Shown piece by piece: positions 10,182 to 17,687 of a DNA stretch of 64,000 nt. This DNA comes from an uncultured Roseovarius sp. (GTDB taxonomy: Bacteria > Pseudomonadota > Alphaproteobacteria > Rhodobacterales > Rhodobacteraceae). The notes under the pieces were generated by a model, which searched no databases, had not been told where the DNA came from, and saw only the letters and a list, made by a program, of their open reading frames with translations. The stretch covers positions 1,912,366-1,976,365 of the forward strand of contig OX638333.1 in the NCBI GenBank assembly GCA_951812895.1, written 5' to 3'. Every line of letters starts with the position of its first letter. Position 1 is the first letter of the stretch. A program made the position numbers and the translations under genes.

Positions 10182-11537
10182 ATGGCCGATATTTCGCCGC
10201 GCAAGCGCATCTGGGGATGGTTCTTTTTTGATTGGGCCAGTCAGCCGTTCAACACCCTGCTGATCACTTTCATTTTTGCGCCATACATCAAGGAACTGAT
10301 CGGCGACGGTACCAAAGCACAATCAGTATGGGGGTTCACGGTTGGTGCGGCGGGGCTGGCTATCGCGTTTATGGCTCCAGTCCTCGGTGCAATTGCAGAT
10401 GTCTACGGCAATCGTCTGAGATGGATTTGGTTGTTCTCAATATTCTATGTGATCGGAGCATTTGGCGTTTGGTTGGCCGCGCCTGGTAGCTTTAATCTTG
10501 GACTGGTTATGTTCTTGTTGGCAATCGGGATTGTTGGGATGGAATTCGCAACGATTTTCACCAACTCGATGCTTCCCGACCTTGGCAGCAAGGAGGAGAT
10601 CGGGCGGATCTCAGGAAAAGGCTGGGCGTTTGGGTATGTCGGTGGTCTCGTAGCACTGATTACTATGCTGGCGTTATTCGCCGAAAGTGCAGAAACAGGA
10701 AAGACCATGATTGGGCGAAATCCCCTTTGGGGTCTTGACGCGGAGGCGCGGGAGGGCACTCGTTTTGTCGGGCCACTTGCAGCCATTTGGTACCTTGTGT
10801 TCATGGTGCCATTTGTTCTTTGGGTGCGTGATCCGAAACCAAATTCCGTACCAAGTGGGGCTCTAAAACTTGCTCTGGGAAATCTCCGTTCGACAATCGC
10901 CCGCCTTCCACAGACACCTTCGCTGTTTGCATATCTTGGTTCTTCGATGCTCTACCGTGATGCATTGAACGGTATGTATGTTTTTGGCGGGCTATATGCT
11001 GCAGGTGTGTTGGGTTGGAGCGTAATTGACACCGGGGTATTTGGTATTGTTGCAATCATTTTTGGGGCGCTGTTTGCATGGCTCGGGGGCTACGCTGACG
11101 ATTTCTTTGGACCAAAACCAGTGATAATTGCCTGCATTCTAGTTCTGACATTCGTGGCGATTTCCATTGTTTTTGTGTCGCGTGAAAGTGTCTATGGAAT
11201 TGTTTTGGAAGAAAATTCTCGTATACCTGATGCTGTGTTCTACATATTTGGAGCGACCATCGGTGCTGCTGGCGGGGTGATCCAATCGGCAAGCAGAACC
11301 ATGATGGTGCGTCAGGCAAATCCGGATCGCATGGTCGAGAGCTTCGGGCTCTACGCCTTGGCTGGGAAAGCCACCAGTTTCCTGGCGCCTTTCGCGATTG
11401 GGGTAGCAACCACCGTAAGCCAAAATCAGCAGATTGGTGTGACACCTCTGATAGCTCTTTTCCTGCTTGGCCTGTTGCTGCTACGCTGGGTCAAAACGGA
11501 AGGGGATGGAGAGAAATGGGCCGGGTCTTCAAACTAA
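10182..11537 (+). CDS. MFS transporter, UMF1/Atg22-like family
   Basis: 451 aa from the ATG at 10182, which has AAGGGG nine bases upstream; the longer in-frame reading from 10101 adds a Cys-rich, non-membrane extension and is not favoured. The N-terminus KRIWGWFFFDWASQPFNTLL is the hallmark of UMF1 (Atg22-like) permeases. About twelve hydrophobic segments are spread along the protein. Substrates of bacterial members are unknown; yeast Atg22 exports amino acids from the vacuole. The last 22 bases overlap the start of mepA, so the two genes are translationally coupled. Confidence 0.93.
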   Translation: MADISPRKRIWGWFFFDWASQPFNTLLITFIFAPYIKELIGDGTKAQSVWGFTVGAAGLAIAFMAPVLGAIADVYGNRLRWIWLFSIFYVIGAFGVWLAAPGSFNLGLVMFLLAIGIVGMEFATIFTNSMLPDLGSKEEIGRISGKGWAFGYVGGLVALITMLALFAESAETGKTMIGRNPLWGLDAEAREGTRFVGPLAAIWYLVFMVPFVLWVRDPKPNSVPSGALKLALGNLRSTIARLPQTPSLFAYLGSSMLYRDALNGMYVFGGLYAAGVLGWSVIDTGVFGIVAIIFGALFAWLGGYADDFFGPKPVIIACILVLTFVAISIVFVSRESVYGIVLEENSRIPDAVFYIFGATIGAAGGVIQSASRTMMVRQANPDRMVESFGLYALAGKATSFLAPFAIGVATTVSQNQQIGVTPLIALFLLGLLLLRWVKTEGDGEKWAGSSN

Positions 11538-12448
11538 TAATCCTTGCGACCGCAATAGCGGGATGTGGCGGACCGGCACAGCGACAACAGGCGTCTTCAC
11601 CTGCACCGGTGGTCTCTACGCAGAGCATTCCTGCCTCGATGCAAGGCATTCAGGCCAAGCAGCTTTTCGGCGCTAAAGGGTTGGGGTCAAAGCAAAGTGC
11701 CAAACCTCATGGTGGATATGCCAAGGGATGCCTCGCCGGGGGTGTTCAGCTGCCTGAGACTGGCCCAACCTGGCAAGCGATGCGGTTGAGCCGGAACCGC
11801 AATTGGGGGCACCCGCAGACGATTGATCTTATTGAAAAACTTTCGGCCTTTGCCGCGACGCAACCTGGTTGGAAGGGCCTCTACATCGGGGACATCAGCC
11901 AACCGAGGGGCGGGCCGATGTTGTCGGGGCACCGCAGCCACCAGATTGGAATGGATATCGATATCTGGATGCTGCCACCAAAGCGGCTTAATCATTCAAG
12001 AGCTGAAAGAGAAAGCATATCCAGCATTTCGCTGCGCCGGCAGAGTGGAGCGTATACAAATGACAACTGGACGCGGGCGCATCATGAGATCATGAAAGCA
12101 GCTGCCAAGGATCCGCGCACCGCGCGTATCTTTGTATTCCCGGGTGCTAAGGTGCGGATGTGTAAGGAAGAATCCGGATCAGACCGGGCGTGGTTGAGCA
12201 AGATCAGACCATGGTGGGGCCACCATTATCATTTTCATGTTCGGCTCAAATGCCCCAAGGATGCCAAAGGATGCGTGAACCAGTCGCCGCCACCTGCCGG
12301 AGATGGCTGCGCGGATGCGGAACAATGGGTGCGTGATATTCTAAACCCGCCACCGCCAGACCCAAATGCGCCAGCACCAAAACCGCGCAGAGAGCTGACG
12401 ATGAACGATCTGCCACGCCAGTGCATTGCCGTACTTCAATCGGAATAG
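11516..12448 (+). CDS. mepA: penicillin-insensitive murein endopeptidase, lipoprotein form
   Basis: 310 aa, peptidase family M74 (LAS metallopeptidases). Zinc-site motifs are intact: SGHRSHQIGMDIDIWM supplies His and Asp ligands and HHYHFHVRLKCP the HxH. MepA cleaves D-alanyl-meso-diaminopimelyl cross-links in peptidoglycan. The N-terminus MGRVFKLIILATAIAGC ends in the lipobox IAGC with Cys17, so the protein is probably an outer- or inner-membrane lipoprotein, unlike the soluble periplasmic E. coli enzyme. The ATG lies inside the preceding transporter gene. The C-terminal tail is proline-rich (PPPPDPNAPAPKP). Confidence 0.95.
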   Translation: MGRVFKLIILATAIAGCGGPAQRQQASSPAPVVSTQSIPASMQGIQAKQLFGAKGLGSKQSAKPHGGYAKGCLAGGVQLPETGPTWQAMRLSRNRNWGHPQTIDLIEKLSAFAATQPGWKGLYIGDISQPRGGPMLSGHRSHQIGMDIDIWMLPPKRLNHSRAERESISSISLRRQSGAYTNDNWTRAHHEIMKAAAKDPRTARIFVFPGAKVRMCKEESGSDRAWLSKIRPWWGHHYHFHVRLKCPKDAKGCVNQSPPPAGDGCADAEQWVRDILNPPPPDPNAPAPKPRRELTMNDLPRQCIAVLQSE

Positions 12449-12556
12449 CGCCACATCCTGCGGAGAAAACTTTGCCAACCACATCATTTTGTTTTGACAA
12501 ACAAAAAATCTGTGGCAGGCTTGGAGATGAGTTCAACAGCAGAAAGGAGGTGCCCA

Positions 12557-12613
12557 GTGTCTATAGAGGTATTGGAGCGAGGTGTCGGAACAGTTTTGGA
12601 GGAGACCCCCTAG
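12557..12613 (+). CDS. possible 18-aa leader peptide
   Basis: GTG at 12557 follows GGAGG by six bases, an ideal spacing, and opens an 18-codon frame, VSIEVLERGVGTVLEETP, whose stop codon lies in the 5' arm of the 12607-12627 hairpin. Such an arrangement would let ribosome position affect folding of the following RNA and access to the terminator at 12683. The peptide has no run of a single amino acid and matches no leader I know, so this is only a candidate. Confidence 0.25.
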   Translation: MSIEVLERGVGTVLEETP

Positions 12614-12682
12614 GGCAGCCCCTGGGGAGGAAAACCCACCTGAATTGGTGCGCCTAACCGGCCCACCTCCGCTGACTTCTAG

Positions 12683-12720
12683 AGGGCCGCGCCGACAAGG
12701 GGCGGCCCTTTTGAGTTTTT
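12683..12720 (+). terminator. intrinsic terminator upstream of arfB
   Basis: AGGGCCGC at 12683-12690 pairs perfectly with GCGGCCCT at 12702-12709, followed by TTTTGAGTTTTT. It would end transcripts from mepA or from the candidate RNA before arfB. Confidence 0.75.
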
Positions 12721-12723
12721 GTG

Positions 12724-12766
12724 AGTTTGTACAGTTTGTACAATTTGTACGTCCGTTTTGTACAAA
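12724..12766. repeat. four GTAC-centred repeats upstream of arfB
   Basis: Three tandem 9-bp units, AGTTTGTAC, AGTTTGTAC and AATTTGTAC, occupy 12724-12750; a fourth, GTTTTGTAC followed by AAA, lies at 12755-12766. Units two to four create partly palindromic TTGTACAA-type sites. Nine-bp phasing is close to one helical turn, as expected for cooperative binding of a regulator. No known regulator is assigned. Confidence 0.6.
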
Positions 12767-12791
12767 GATCGGGGCCTTTTCAGAAAGAAGA

Positions 12792-12804
12792 GTGCATGAT
12801 GCAC
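12792..12804. promoter_or_regulatory. perfect palindrome before arfB
   Basis: GTGCAT-G-ATGCAC is a perfect 6-1-6 inverted repeat ending 16 bases before the arfB start codon. arfB has no good Shine-Dalgarno sequence, so this could be an operator or an RNA hairpin controlling translation. Confidence 0.35.
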
Positions 12805-12820
12805 ACAAATCGTAAAATCC

Positions 12821-13243
12821 ATGCTGCAAATCACCAATGACATCACCATCGAAGACTGGGAACTAACCGAGCATTTCACCCGAGCCTCTGGGCCCGGCGG
12901 GCAGAATGTGAACAAGGTGAGCACGGCTGTCGAACTGCGGTTCGAGGCCGAGCGGTCGCCGCATCTGGCCGACGCTGTAAAACGCCGGTTGAAACGGTTG
13001 GCCGGCCGGCGCTGGACCACTGAGGGCGCTTTGGTGATCCGGGTGGAAGACACCCGCCATCAGGCGCGCAACCGCGAGATTGCCCGTGAACGGCTGACCG
13101 AGCTGATCCGAAAAGCACTGGTGACACCCAAGAGGCGCATACCAACCCGTCCGTCATTGGGATCGAAAAAACGCCGGCTGAAAGCCAAAAAGGTGCGCGG
13201 GGAAGTGAAAGCCTTGCGGGGAAAAGTGGAGAGGGAAGAGTGA
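12821..13243 (+). CDS. arfB: alternative ribosome-rescue factor ArfB (YaeJ), peptidyl-tRNA hydrolase
   Basis: 140 aa, the normal length. The release-factor-like domain carries the catalytic GGQ at residues 26-28 (RASGPGGQNVNKVST), and the C-terminus is a basic Lys/Arg-rich tail that enters the empty mRNA channel of stalled ribosomes. It hydrolyses peptidyl-tRNA on non-stop ribosomes, a backup to tmRNA. Start at ATG 12821 is by family length; there is no clear ribosome site (TCGTAAAATCC precedes it). The stop overlaps the GTG start of the following MFS gene. Upstream repeats suggest regulated expression. Confidence 0.95.
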   Translation: MLQITNDITIEDWELTEHFTRASGPGGQNVNKVSTAVELRFEAERSPHLADAVKRRLKRLAGRRWTTEGALVIRVEDTRHQARNREIARERLTELIRKALVTPKRRIPTRPSLGSKKRRLKAKKVRGEVKALRGKVEREE

Positions 13244-14412
13244 GTGGCGCGAATAGGAAAGGGCTAGTTGTCCTGATTGCGGCATCGCTCCTTTCCGCCG
13301 TTCTGGGTTCAGTACACGCATTTTCTGTCTTTCTGGAGCCGCTTGAGACGATGTTCGGGGCGGCTCGGTCTGATGTCAGTTTGAGCTATTCCTTTGCATT
13401 GATGACGCTCACCTTTGCCGTGTTGATGGGGCATCGGGTGTTTGCCGGGCAGCCCGCAGGGCGATTTGTGTTGGGTGTGTCGATGCTGGGCGCGGGGGGT
13501 GCGTTACTGGCGGGGCAGGCGGGTTCTCTGGGCGCTGTCTGGTTGGGGTACAGCTTGTTGTTTGGCGGAGCCAATGGCCTTGGCTATGGCTTTGGCCTGC
13601 AGATCGCGGCACAGGCCAATCCGGGGCGTAAAGGGCTGGCCATGGGCGTTGTAACCGCTGCCTACGCACTGGGTGCTGTTGTGGCTCCGAGATTGTTTGA
13701 AACTGCGGTTATGCAAGGTGGGTTCCAATCGGCGATGCTGGGGCTTGCCGCGATGTTGATGGCCGTTGGCATTGTCAGTGCAATCATGATGCGGGCCGTT
13801 CGGGCACGGTTTATCCAACCTGAACCGGTGAAGGCAGGCGCTGCGGTCTCGACATTGTCGTTATGCCTGCTGTGGCTTGGATATTTCGGCGGGGTGGTCG
13901 CCGGGTTGATGGTGATCGGGCACGCGGCTGGGATTGCCGAGGTGTTCCGGCCCGGGGTCGCGGTCTGGCTTGCCCCGGCTGTGATTGCGGTGTGCAATTT
14001 GGTGGGCAGCCTGATCGGCGGGCAGCTCGCCGATCGAATGGGCGCGGGGCGATTGCTGTCCGGGTTGCCGTTGTTGACCGTGTTGGCACTGACAGGATTG
14101 GCCGTAACCGGCCCGGCCGGGGGGTTGATGATTTGCCTTGGGTTGGTCGGGTTTGCCTATGGCGGCACGATTGCCGCCTACCCGTCGGCCATTGTGCGGC
14201 TGTTTGGAATGGATCAAAGCGCGCGGATTTATGGCCGCGTCTTTACTGCTTGGGGTGCAGCAGGGCTGGCCGGGCCTTGGTTTGCCGGATGGCTGTTTGA
14301 TCAGAGCGGGGATTACCGCGTTGCACTTTGGGCCGCAGCCGGGTTTGGGGCGGTTTCGGTGCTGTCGGTCGTGGTGCTGTTTCGGCCCAAGGCGAATTCC
14401 GAAAGCGTCTGA
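13240..14412 (+). CDS. MFS transporter (oxalate/formate-antiporter-like)
   Basis: 390 aa from a GTG at 13240 that overlaps the arfB stop codon (GTGA), with GAGAGGGAAGA just upstream. About twelve hydrophobic segments are seen, with Gly/Ala-rich helices and the MFS signature GGQLADRMGAGRLL after helix 7 or so. The general type is the OFA/monocarboxylate-like branch; the substrate cannot be read from sequence. GC content is higher than in neighbouring genes such as the acidic protein. The last 100 bases overlap the 3' end of the convergent deacetylase gene. Confidence 0.88.
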   Translation: MSGANRKGLVVLIAASLLSAVLGSVHAFSVFLEPLETMFGAARSDVSLSYSFALMTLTFAVLMGHRVFAGQPAGRFVLGVSMLGAGGALLAGQAGSLGAVWLGYSLLFGGANGLGYGFGLQIAAQANPGRKGLAMGVVTAAYALGAVVAPRLFETAVMQGGFQSAMLGLAAMLMAVGIVSAIMMRAVRARFIQPEPVKAGAAVSTLSLCLLWLGYFGGVVAGLMVIGHAAGIAEVFRPGVAVWLAPAVIAVCNLVGSLIGGQLADRMGAGRLLSGLPLLTVLALTGLAVTGPAGGLMICLGLVGFAYGGTIAAYPSAIVRLFGMDQSARIYGRVFTAWGAAGLAGPWFAGWLFDQSGDYRVALWAAAGFGAVSVLSVVVLFRPKANSESV

Positions 14413-15074
14413 AATCTGATGCCTCGATCCGCGGCGGCCTGTAAAAGGCGGCGCAGCTGGCGATGGGTGGAGTAAAATCCGGGGCCGGATTTTCGCCCGC
14501 GGATATCGTGGCCGGTGAACACGCCGGTGCCGCCATGTTCGGCAATCCTGTCCAGTAATTGAATCTGCCAGGGCCAGCCTGGAAAGGCGTGGTGCTGGAT
14601 GTCGGCAAAGCCGAGGTTGTCGACGGTATTGTCCGGGCCGGGACGTGTGTAAATCCGGTCTTCTATATTGTTCGTGTTTACACTGCGCGGGCCGTCGGTT
14701 CGGGTGATGGCGAAACGGTGGGCGCAGGCGGCGCGGGTTTCGGCGGTGGATTGATGGAACGGGCTGGCAAAGCTGGTGGCGGGAAAGCCAAGCGCGCGGT
14801 GTTCGGCGACGCCCGCGTCGATTTCATGCTCCAACCAGTGATCAAGGCCGTGTTCGTCGAGGTAGGGTTTGAGTTTGGGGTGGGTCCGGGAATGATAAGC
14901 AATCTCGTGCCCGTCGGCCTGTAGAAAGATGAGCTCAGCGATTTGGGTCTCAGACGCAGTGTGGATGTGCGAGACGCAGAAAGTCACACGGGCGTTGAAA
15001 GCATCAAACACCGGGCGGGCGGCGAGCCAGTTGTCTACGAAGAGGTCATCGAAGGTGAGAGCGAGGGAGGGCAT
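14313..15074 (-). CDS. polysaccharide deacetylase family protein (NodB-like)
   Basis: 253 aa. The NodB-type metal-site motif TFDD is at residues 7-10 and the HxxxH motif is AYHSRTHP, placing it in carbohydrate esterase family 4. There is no signal peptide, so the enzyme is predicted to be cytoplasmic, which fits the subgroup acting on small substrates more than cell-wall polymers. The C-terminal 30 residues are low-complexity Thr/Ala/Pro and are encoded opposite the end of the MFS gene, so this tail may be a by-product of that overlap. Substrate unknown. Confidence 0.85.
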   Translation of the reverse strand: MPSLALTFDDLFVDNWLAARPVFDAFNARVTFCVSHIHTASETQIAELIFLQADGHEIAYHSRTHPKLKPYLDEHGLDHWLEHEIDAGVAEHRALGFPATSFASPFHQSTAETRAACAHRFAITRTDGPRSVNTNNIEDRIYTRPGPDNTVDNLGFADIQHHAFPGWPWQIQLLDRIAEHGGTGVFTGHDIRGRKSGPGFYSTHRQLRRLLQAAADRGIRFQTLSEFALGRNSTTTDSTETAPNPAAAQSATR

Positions 15075-15094
15075 GAAACCAAGATTAATGGGAG

Positions 15095-15117
15095 GGATGG
15101 TGGGTTGTCACCCATCC
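15095..15117. repeat. GTGGGT/ACCCAC-type imperfect inverted repeat
   Basis: GGATGGTGGGT and ACCCATCC form an imperfect hairpin with a TGTC loop, followed by CTACGG. It resembles the dispersed GTAGGGTGGGT...ACCCACCCTAC repeats found between genes in many proteobacteria. Only one copy is seen in this window. Confidence 0.4.
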
Positions 15118-15185
15118 TACGGACGCGAAATGTGAATTTGCCACAACAAAGTTGGGCTCGCCCAATGATATCCCAATGACAATGC

Positions 15186-16478
15186 TTAAACCACCACCTC
15201 CATCCCCACCTGTTCCCCAACACCAAACACCCGTTTGTAGCGTTCGATCTGATCTGCCGGGCCCATAGCCTTGTTGGGGTTGTCGGAGAGCTTGACGGTG
15301 GGGCGGCCGTTGGCGGAGACGGCTTTGCATACGAGGGAAAAGGGGGTGAGGGCGTCGTCGCGGGTCAGGCCGCGGAAGTCGTTGGTCAGCAGCGTGCCCC
15401 AGCCAAAGGAGACGCGGGTGCGGCCGGAGAATTGTTTGTGCAGGTCGATGATCTTGTCCACGTCGAGCCCGTCGGAGAAGATCACCAGTTTTTCCATTGG
15501 ATCCTCGCCGCGGGATTTCCACCAGTTGATCGCGGTTTCCGCACCGGTGGCGGGATCGCCGCTGTCGATGCGGATACCTGTCCAACCCGCCAGCCAGTCC
15601 GGCGCGTCATCGAGAAAGCCCTTGGTGCCATACGTGTCGGGCAGGATCATGCGCAGGTTGCCCTCGTGTTCGTCGTGCCAGTCGGACAGAACGTCATAGG
15701 GGGCCTGGGCCAACGCCTCATCCGTGTCGGCAAGGGCGGCATAGACCATGGGCAGTTCGTGGGCGTTGGTGCCGATCGCCTCAAGATCGCGATTCTTGGC
15801 GATGAGGCAGTTGGAGGTGCCGACGAATTTATCCCCCATCCCTTCGGTCATGGCGCGCACACACCAATCCTGCCACAAAAAGGAATGCCGACGCCGGGTG
15901 CCGAAATCGGCGATGCGCAGCCCGTCGATGACGCGCAGGCGTTCGACCTTTTCCCACAGCTTGGTCATGCCGCGGGCATAGAGCACCTGAAGTTCAAACC
16001 GGCGCATTTTGTTCAGCACCGCGCGGCCACGCAGTTCCATCAGCACGGCCAGCGCGGGGATTTCCCAGAGCATAACCTCTGGCCAGCTGCCTTCGAACGT
16101 GAGCTCGTATTGCCCGTCACGTTTTTCAAGGTGGTAGGGGGGCAGGCGCAGGTTTTCGAACCATTCCATGAATTCGGGCGTAAACATCTGGCGTTTGCCG
16201 TAGAACGTATTCCCGCGCAGCCAGGTGCTTTCCCCGCGGGAAAGCGAGAGAGAGCGGATATGATCAAGTTGCTCGCGTAATTCACCCTCGTCAATCAGGT
16301 CGGCGAGTGGGATGGATTTCGTGCGGTTGATCAGGCTGAAGGTCACCTGTGTGTCACGGCGGTTGCGGAACACCGACTGGCACATCAGCAATTTGTAGAA
16401 ATCTGTATCGATCAGGGACCGGACGATCGGGTCGATCTTCCATTTGTGGTTCCAGACACGGGTGGCGATATCGACCAT
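15186..16478 (-). CDS. pncB: nicotinate phosphoribosyltransferase
   Basis: 430 aa, the standard length. It converts nicotinate, PRPP and ATP to nicotinate mononucleotide, the entry step of NAD salvage. Recognisable stretches are the N-terminal LIDTDFYKLLMCQSVF, the GTNAHELPM motif with the regulatory phospho-histidine, and FSDGLDVDKI at the phosphoribosyl site. It is flanked by the deacetylase and the GlxA-type regulator on the same strand, with gaps over 100 bp, so probably transcribed alone. No NAD-linked operator was recognised. Confidence 0.97.
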   Translation of the reverse strand: MVDIATRVWNHKWKIDPIVRSLIDTDFYKLLMCQSVFRNRRDTQVTFSLINRTKSIPLADLIDEGELREQLDHIRSLSLSRGESTWLRGNTFYGKRQMFTPEFMEWFENLRLPPYHLEKRDGQYELTFEGSWPEVMLWEIPALAVLMELRGRAVLNKMRRFELQVLYARGMTKLWEKVERLRVIDGLRIADFGTRRRHSFLWQDWCVRAMTEGMGDKFVGTSNCLIAKNRDLEAIGTNAHELPMVYAALADTDEALAQAPYDVLSDWHDEHEGNLRMILPDTYGTKGFLDDAPDWLAGWTGIRIDSGDPATGAETAINWWKSRGEDPMEKLVIFSDGLDVDKIIDLHKQFSGRTRVSFGWGTLLTNDFRGLTRDDALTPFSLVCKAVSANGRPTVKLSDNPNKAMGPADQIERYKRVFGVGEQVGMEVVV

Positions 16479-16559
16479 GCGGTCCTCCGGGGTACTACGC
16501 CTAGATGGTTAAAGCAAAGGGGAGCGGGAGAGGCAAGGTTGGGCTGGGTGGTGAACGCT

Positions 16560-16606
16560 GGGGCTTTGCCCCAGACTCCAGGATATTTTTGGCAATAAAG
16601 AAAGCA
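16560..16606. repeat. Rhodobacterales-type intergenic element
   Basis: GGGGC-TTT-GCCCC is a perfect hairpin at 16560-16572, followed by CAGGATATTTTTGGCAATAAAG. I recall this combination of a GC clamp and ATATTTTTGGC(A)A as a recurring intergenic motif in Roseobacter and Rhodobacter genomes. It lies between pncB and the GlxA-type regulator, both on the minus strand. Confidence 0.45.
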
Positions 16607-16641
16607 GTTTTGGATTTGTGCTGGAAACTGGTGCTAGCTCC

Positions 16642-17601
16642 CTAGCGGTAGGCCGAGGGCGGGTGGCCGAACTGATCCGCGTAGGCTCGGGAGAAATGGG
16701 AAGACCCGGCAAAGCCTGTGGCCAGTGCAATCTCGGTGAGGGAGAGGGGGGAGTTTCGCAACAAGCTTTGGGCCTTCTCCAGTCGCAGCTCGCGGTAATA
16801 GCGCATGGTTGAGCGGCCGAGTTTTTCGCTGAACAGGCGATTGAGCTGGCGCTCGGACAGTTTGGCGGTTTCCGCCAATCGGGACAGGGGTAAGGGTTCT
16901 GCGACATTCGCTTCCATCGCCTCGACCGCGTCGAGGATGGACGCATTGTTTGACCCGACCCGTTCAACCAGCCCGGCGCGCTGTGGACCGGCGGAGGGGC
17001 GGATTTCGGTGTGCATGTACCAGTCGCTGACCAGTCGGGCGAAGGGCGCGCCGTGATGTTGCGAGATCAGCGCGTGCATCAGATCCATTGGTGCCGTGCC
17101 GCCCGCACAGGTCACTCTGTCGCGGTCGATCACATAGAGAGAACGTTCGATCAGGAGGTGCGGGGAAATTTCGGCAAGGGCCGCGGCATGTTCCCAATGC
17201 ACCGTCATACGGCGGCCTGCCATCAAACCCGCGCGTGCCAGAATAATTGGCCCGCCAGACACTCCACCAAGCGGCACGCCTTCGCGTGCCATTCGGGCGA
17301 GCCAGTTTATCACTGTGCGGTTGTTGTAAGTTGTAGGGTCACCCCCGGCGACGACAAACAGGTAGTCGAGTTTCAAATCATCACCGACTCGGGCCTGTGG
17401 CGTGACCATAGCGGCGCCAGAGCTGGGCACTGGGTTATGTGATAAACCGATATTGATCATTTCGTAGAGCGTACGCCGCGCCAGCAGATTCGCGGCGCGC
17501 ATGGGTTCGACCAAGGTGGCGTAGGACATGATCGCAAACCCGTCGACCGGGAGCACACCGATTCGGCGGGTGGTCACGGAATTTGTACCAATTGCGGCCA
17601 T
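16642..17601 (-). CDS. GlxA-type transcriptional regulator (DJ-1/PfpI domain plus AraC DNA-binding domain)
   Basis: 319 aa. Residues 10-190 form a class-I-amidotransferase/DJ-1-like domain (LPVDGFAIMSYATLVEPMRAAN; GGVSGGPIILARAGLM, without the nucleophilic Cys). Residues 215-319 are an AraC helix-turn-helix pair (LAETAKLSERQLNRLFSEKL and LTEIALATGFAGSSHFSRAY). This architecture includes GbdR, SouR, CdhR and ArgR of Pseudomonas, which sense glycine betaine, sarcosine, carnitine or arginine. It is divergent from soxB with 86 bp between start codons, so it is the prime candidate for the sarcosine oxidase regulator. Confidence 0.92.
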   Translation of the reverse strand: MAAIGTNSVTTRRIGVLPVDGFAIMSYATLVEPMRAANLLARRTLYEMINIGLSHNPVPSSGAAMVTPQARVGDDLKLDYLFVVAGGDPTTYNNRTVINWLARMAREGVPLGGVSGGPIILARAGLMAGRRMTVHWEHAAALAEISPHLLIERSLYVIDRDRVTCAGGTAPMDLMHALISQHHGAPFARLVSDWYMHTEIRPSAGPQRAGLVERVGSNNASILDAVEAMEANVAEPLPLSRLAETAKLSERQLNRLFSEKLGRSTMRYYRELRLEKAQSLLRNSPLSLTEIALATGFAGSSHFSRAYADQFGHPPSAYR

Positions 17602-17687
17602 TTAAGACACATATATGGCTGTTTTGTTAAAGTCCAGAAAGCAGAAGCAGGCGATGCTTGGAACAGCAACTATGGGGATGCGTGCGC

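Larger units (their letters stand above)
12541..12720 (+). ncRNA. candidate structured RNA or leader with Shine-Dalgarno sequestration
   Basis: The stretch starts with AAAGGAGG and ends in an intrinsic terminator. GGAGGTG at 12546-12552 is exactly complementary to CACCTCC at 12664-12670, so the ribosome site can be masked by long-range pairing. Between them, 12607-12627 folds into a hairpin: CCCC pairs with GGGG and AGGG with CCCT around a CAGC loop, with one bulged T. CACC/GGTG flanking TGAATT gives a small second hairpin. The layout resembles an attenuator or an anti-Shine-Dalgarno sRNA. I do not recognise it as 6S, SRP, RNase P or tmRNA. Transcription is inferred, not shown. Confidence 0.35.
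12449..12820. other. 372-bp non-coding stretch between mepA and arfB
   Basis: No convincing protein-coding gene of normal size. From left to right it holds a TTGACA at 12494-12499 that could be a -35 element (no good -10 follows), a strong ribosome site at 12546-12550 with an 18-codon frame, a C/G-rich hairpin, an intrinsic terminator at 12683-12720, a run of four TTTGTAC repeats and a GTGCAT-G-ATGCAC palindrome just before arfB. The individual elements are listed separately. Confidence 0.7.

Noticed and set aside
12582-12815. 77-codon plus-strand frame through the arfB upstream region
   Set aside because: It runs across the terminator and the GTAC repeats, has no ribosome site of its own and its product is low-complexity (PPRAAPGEENPPE), so it is a chance frame.
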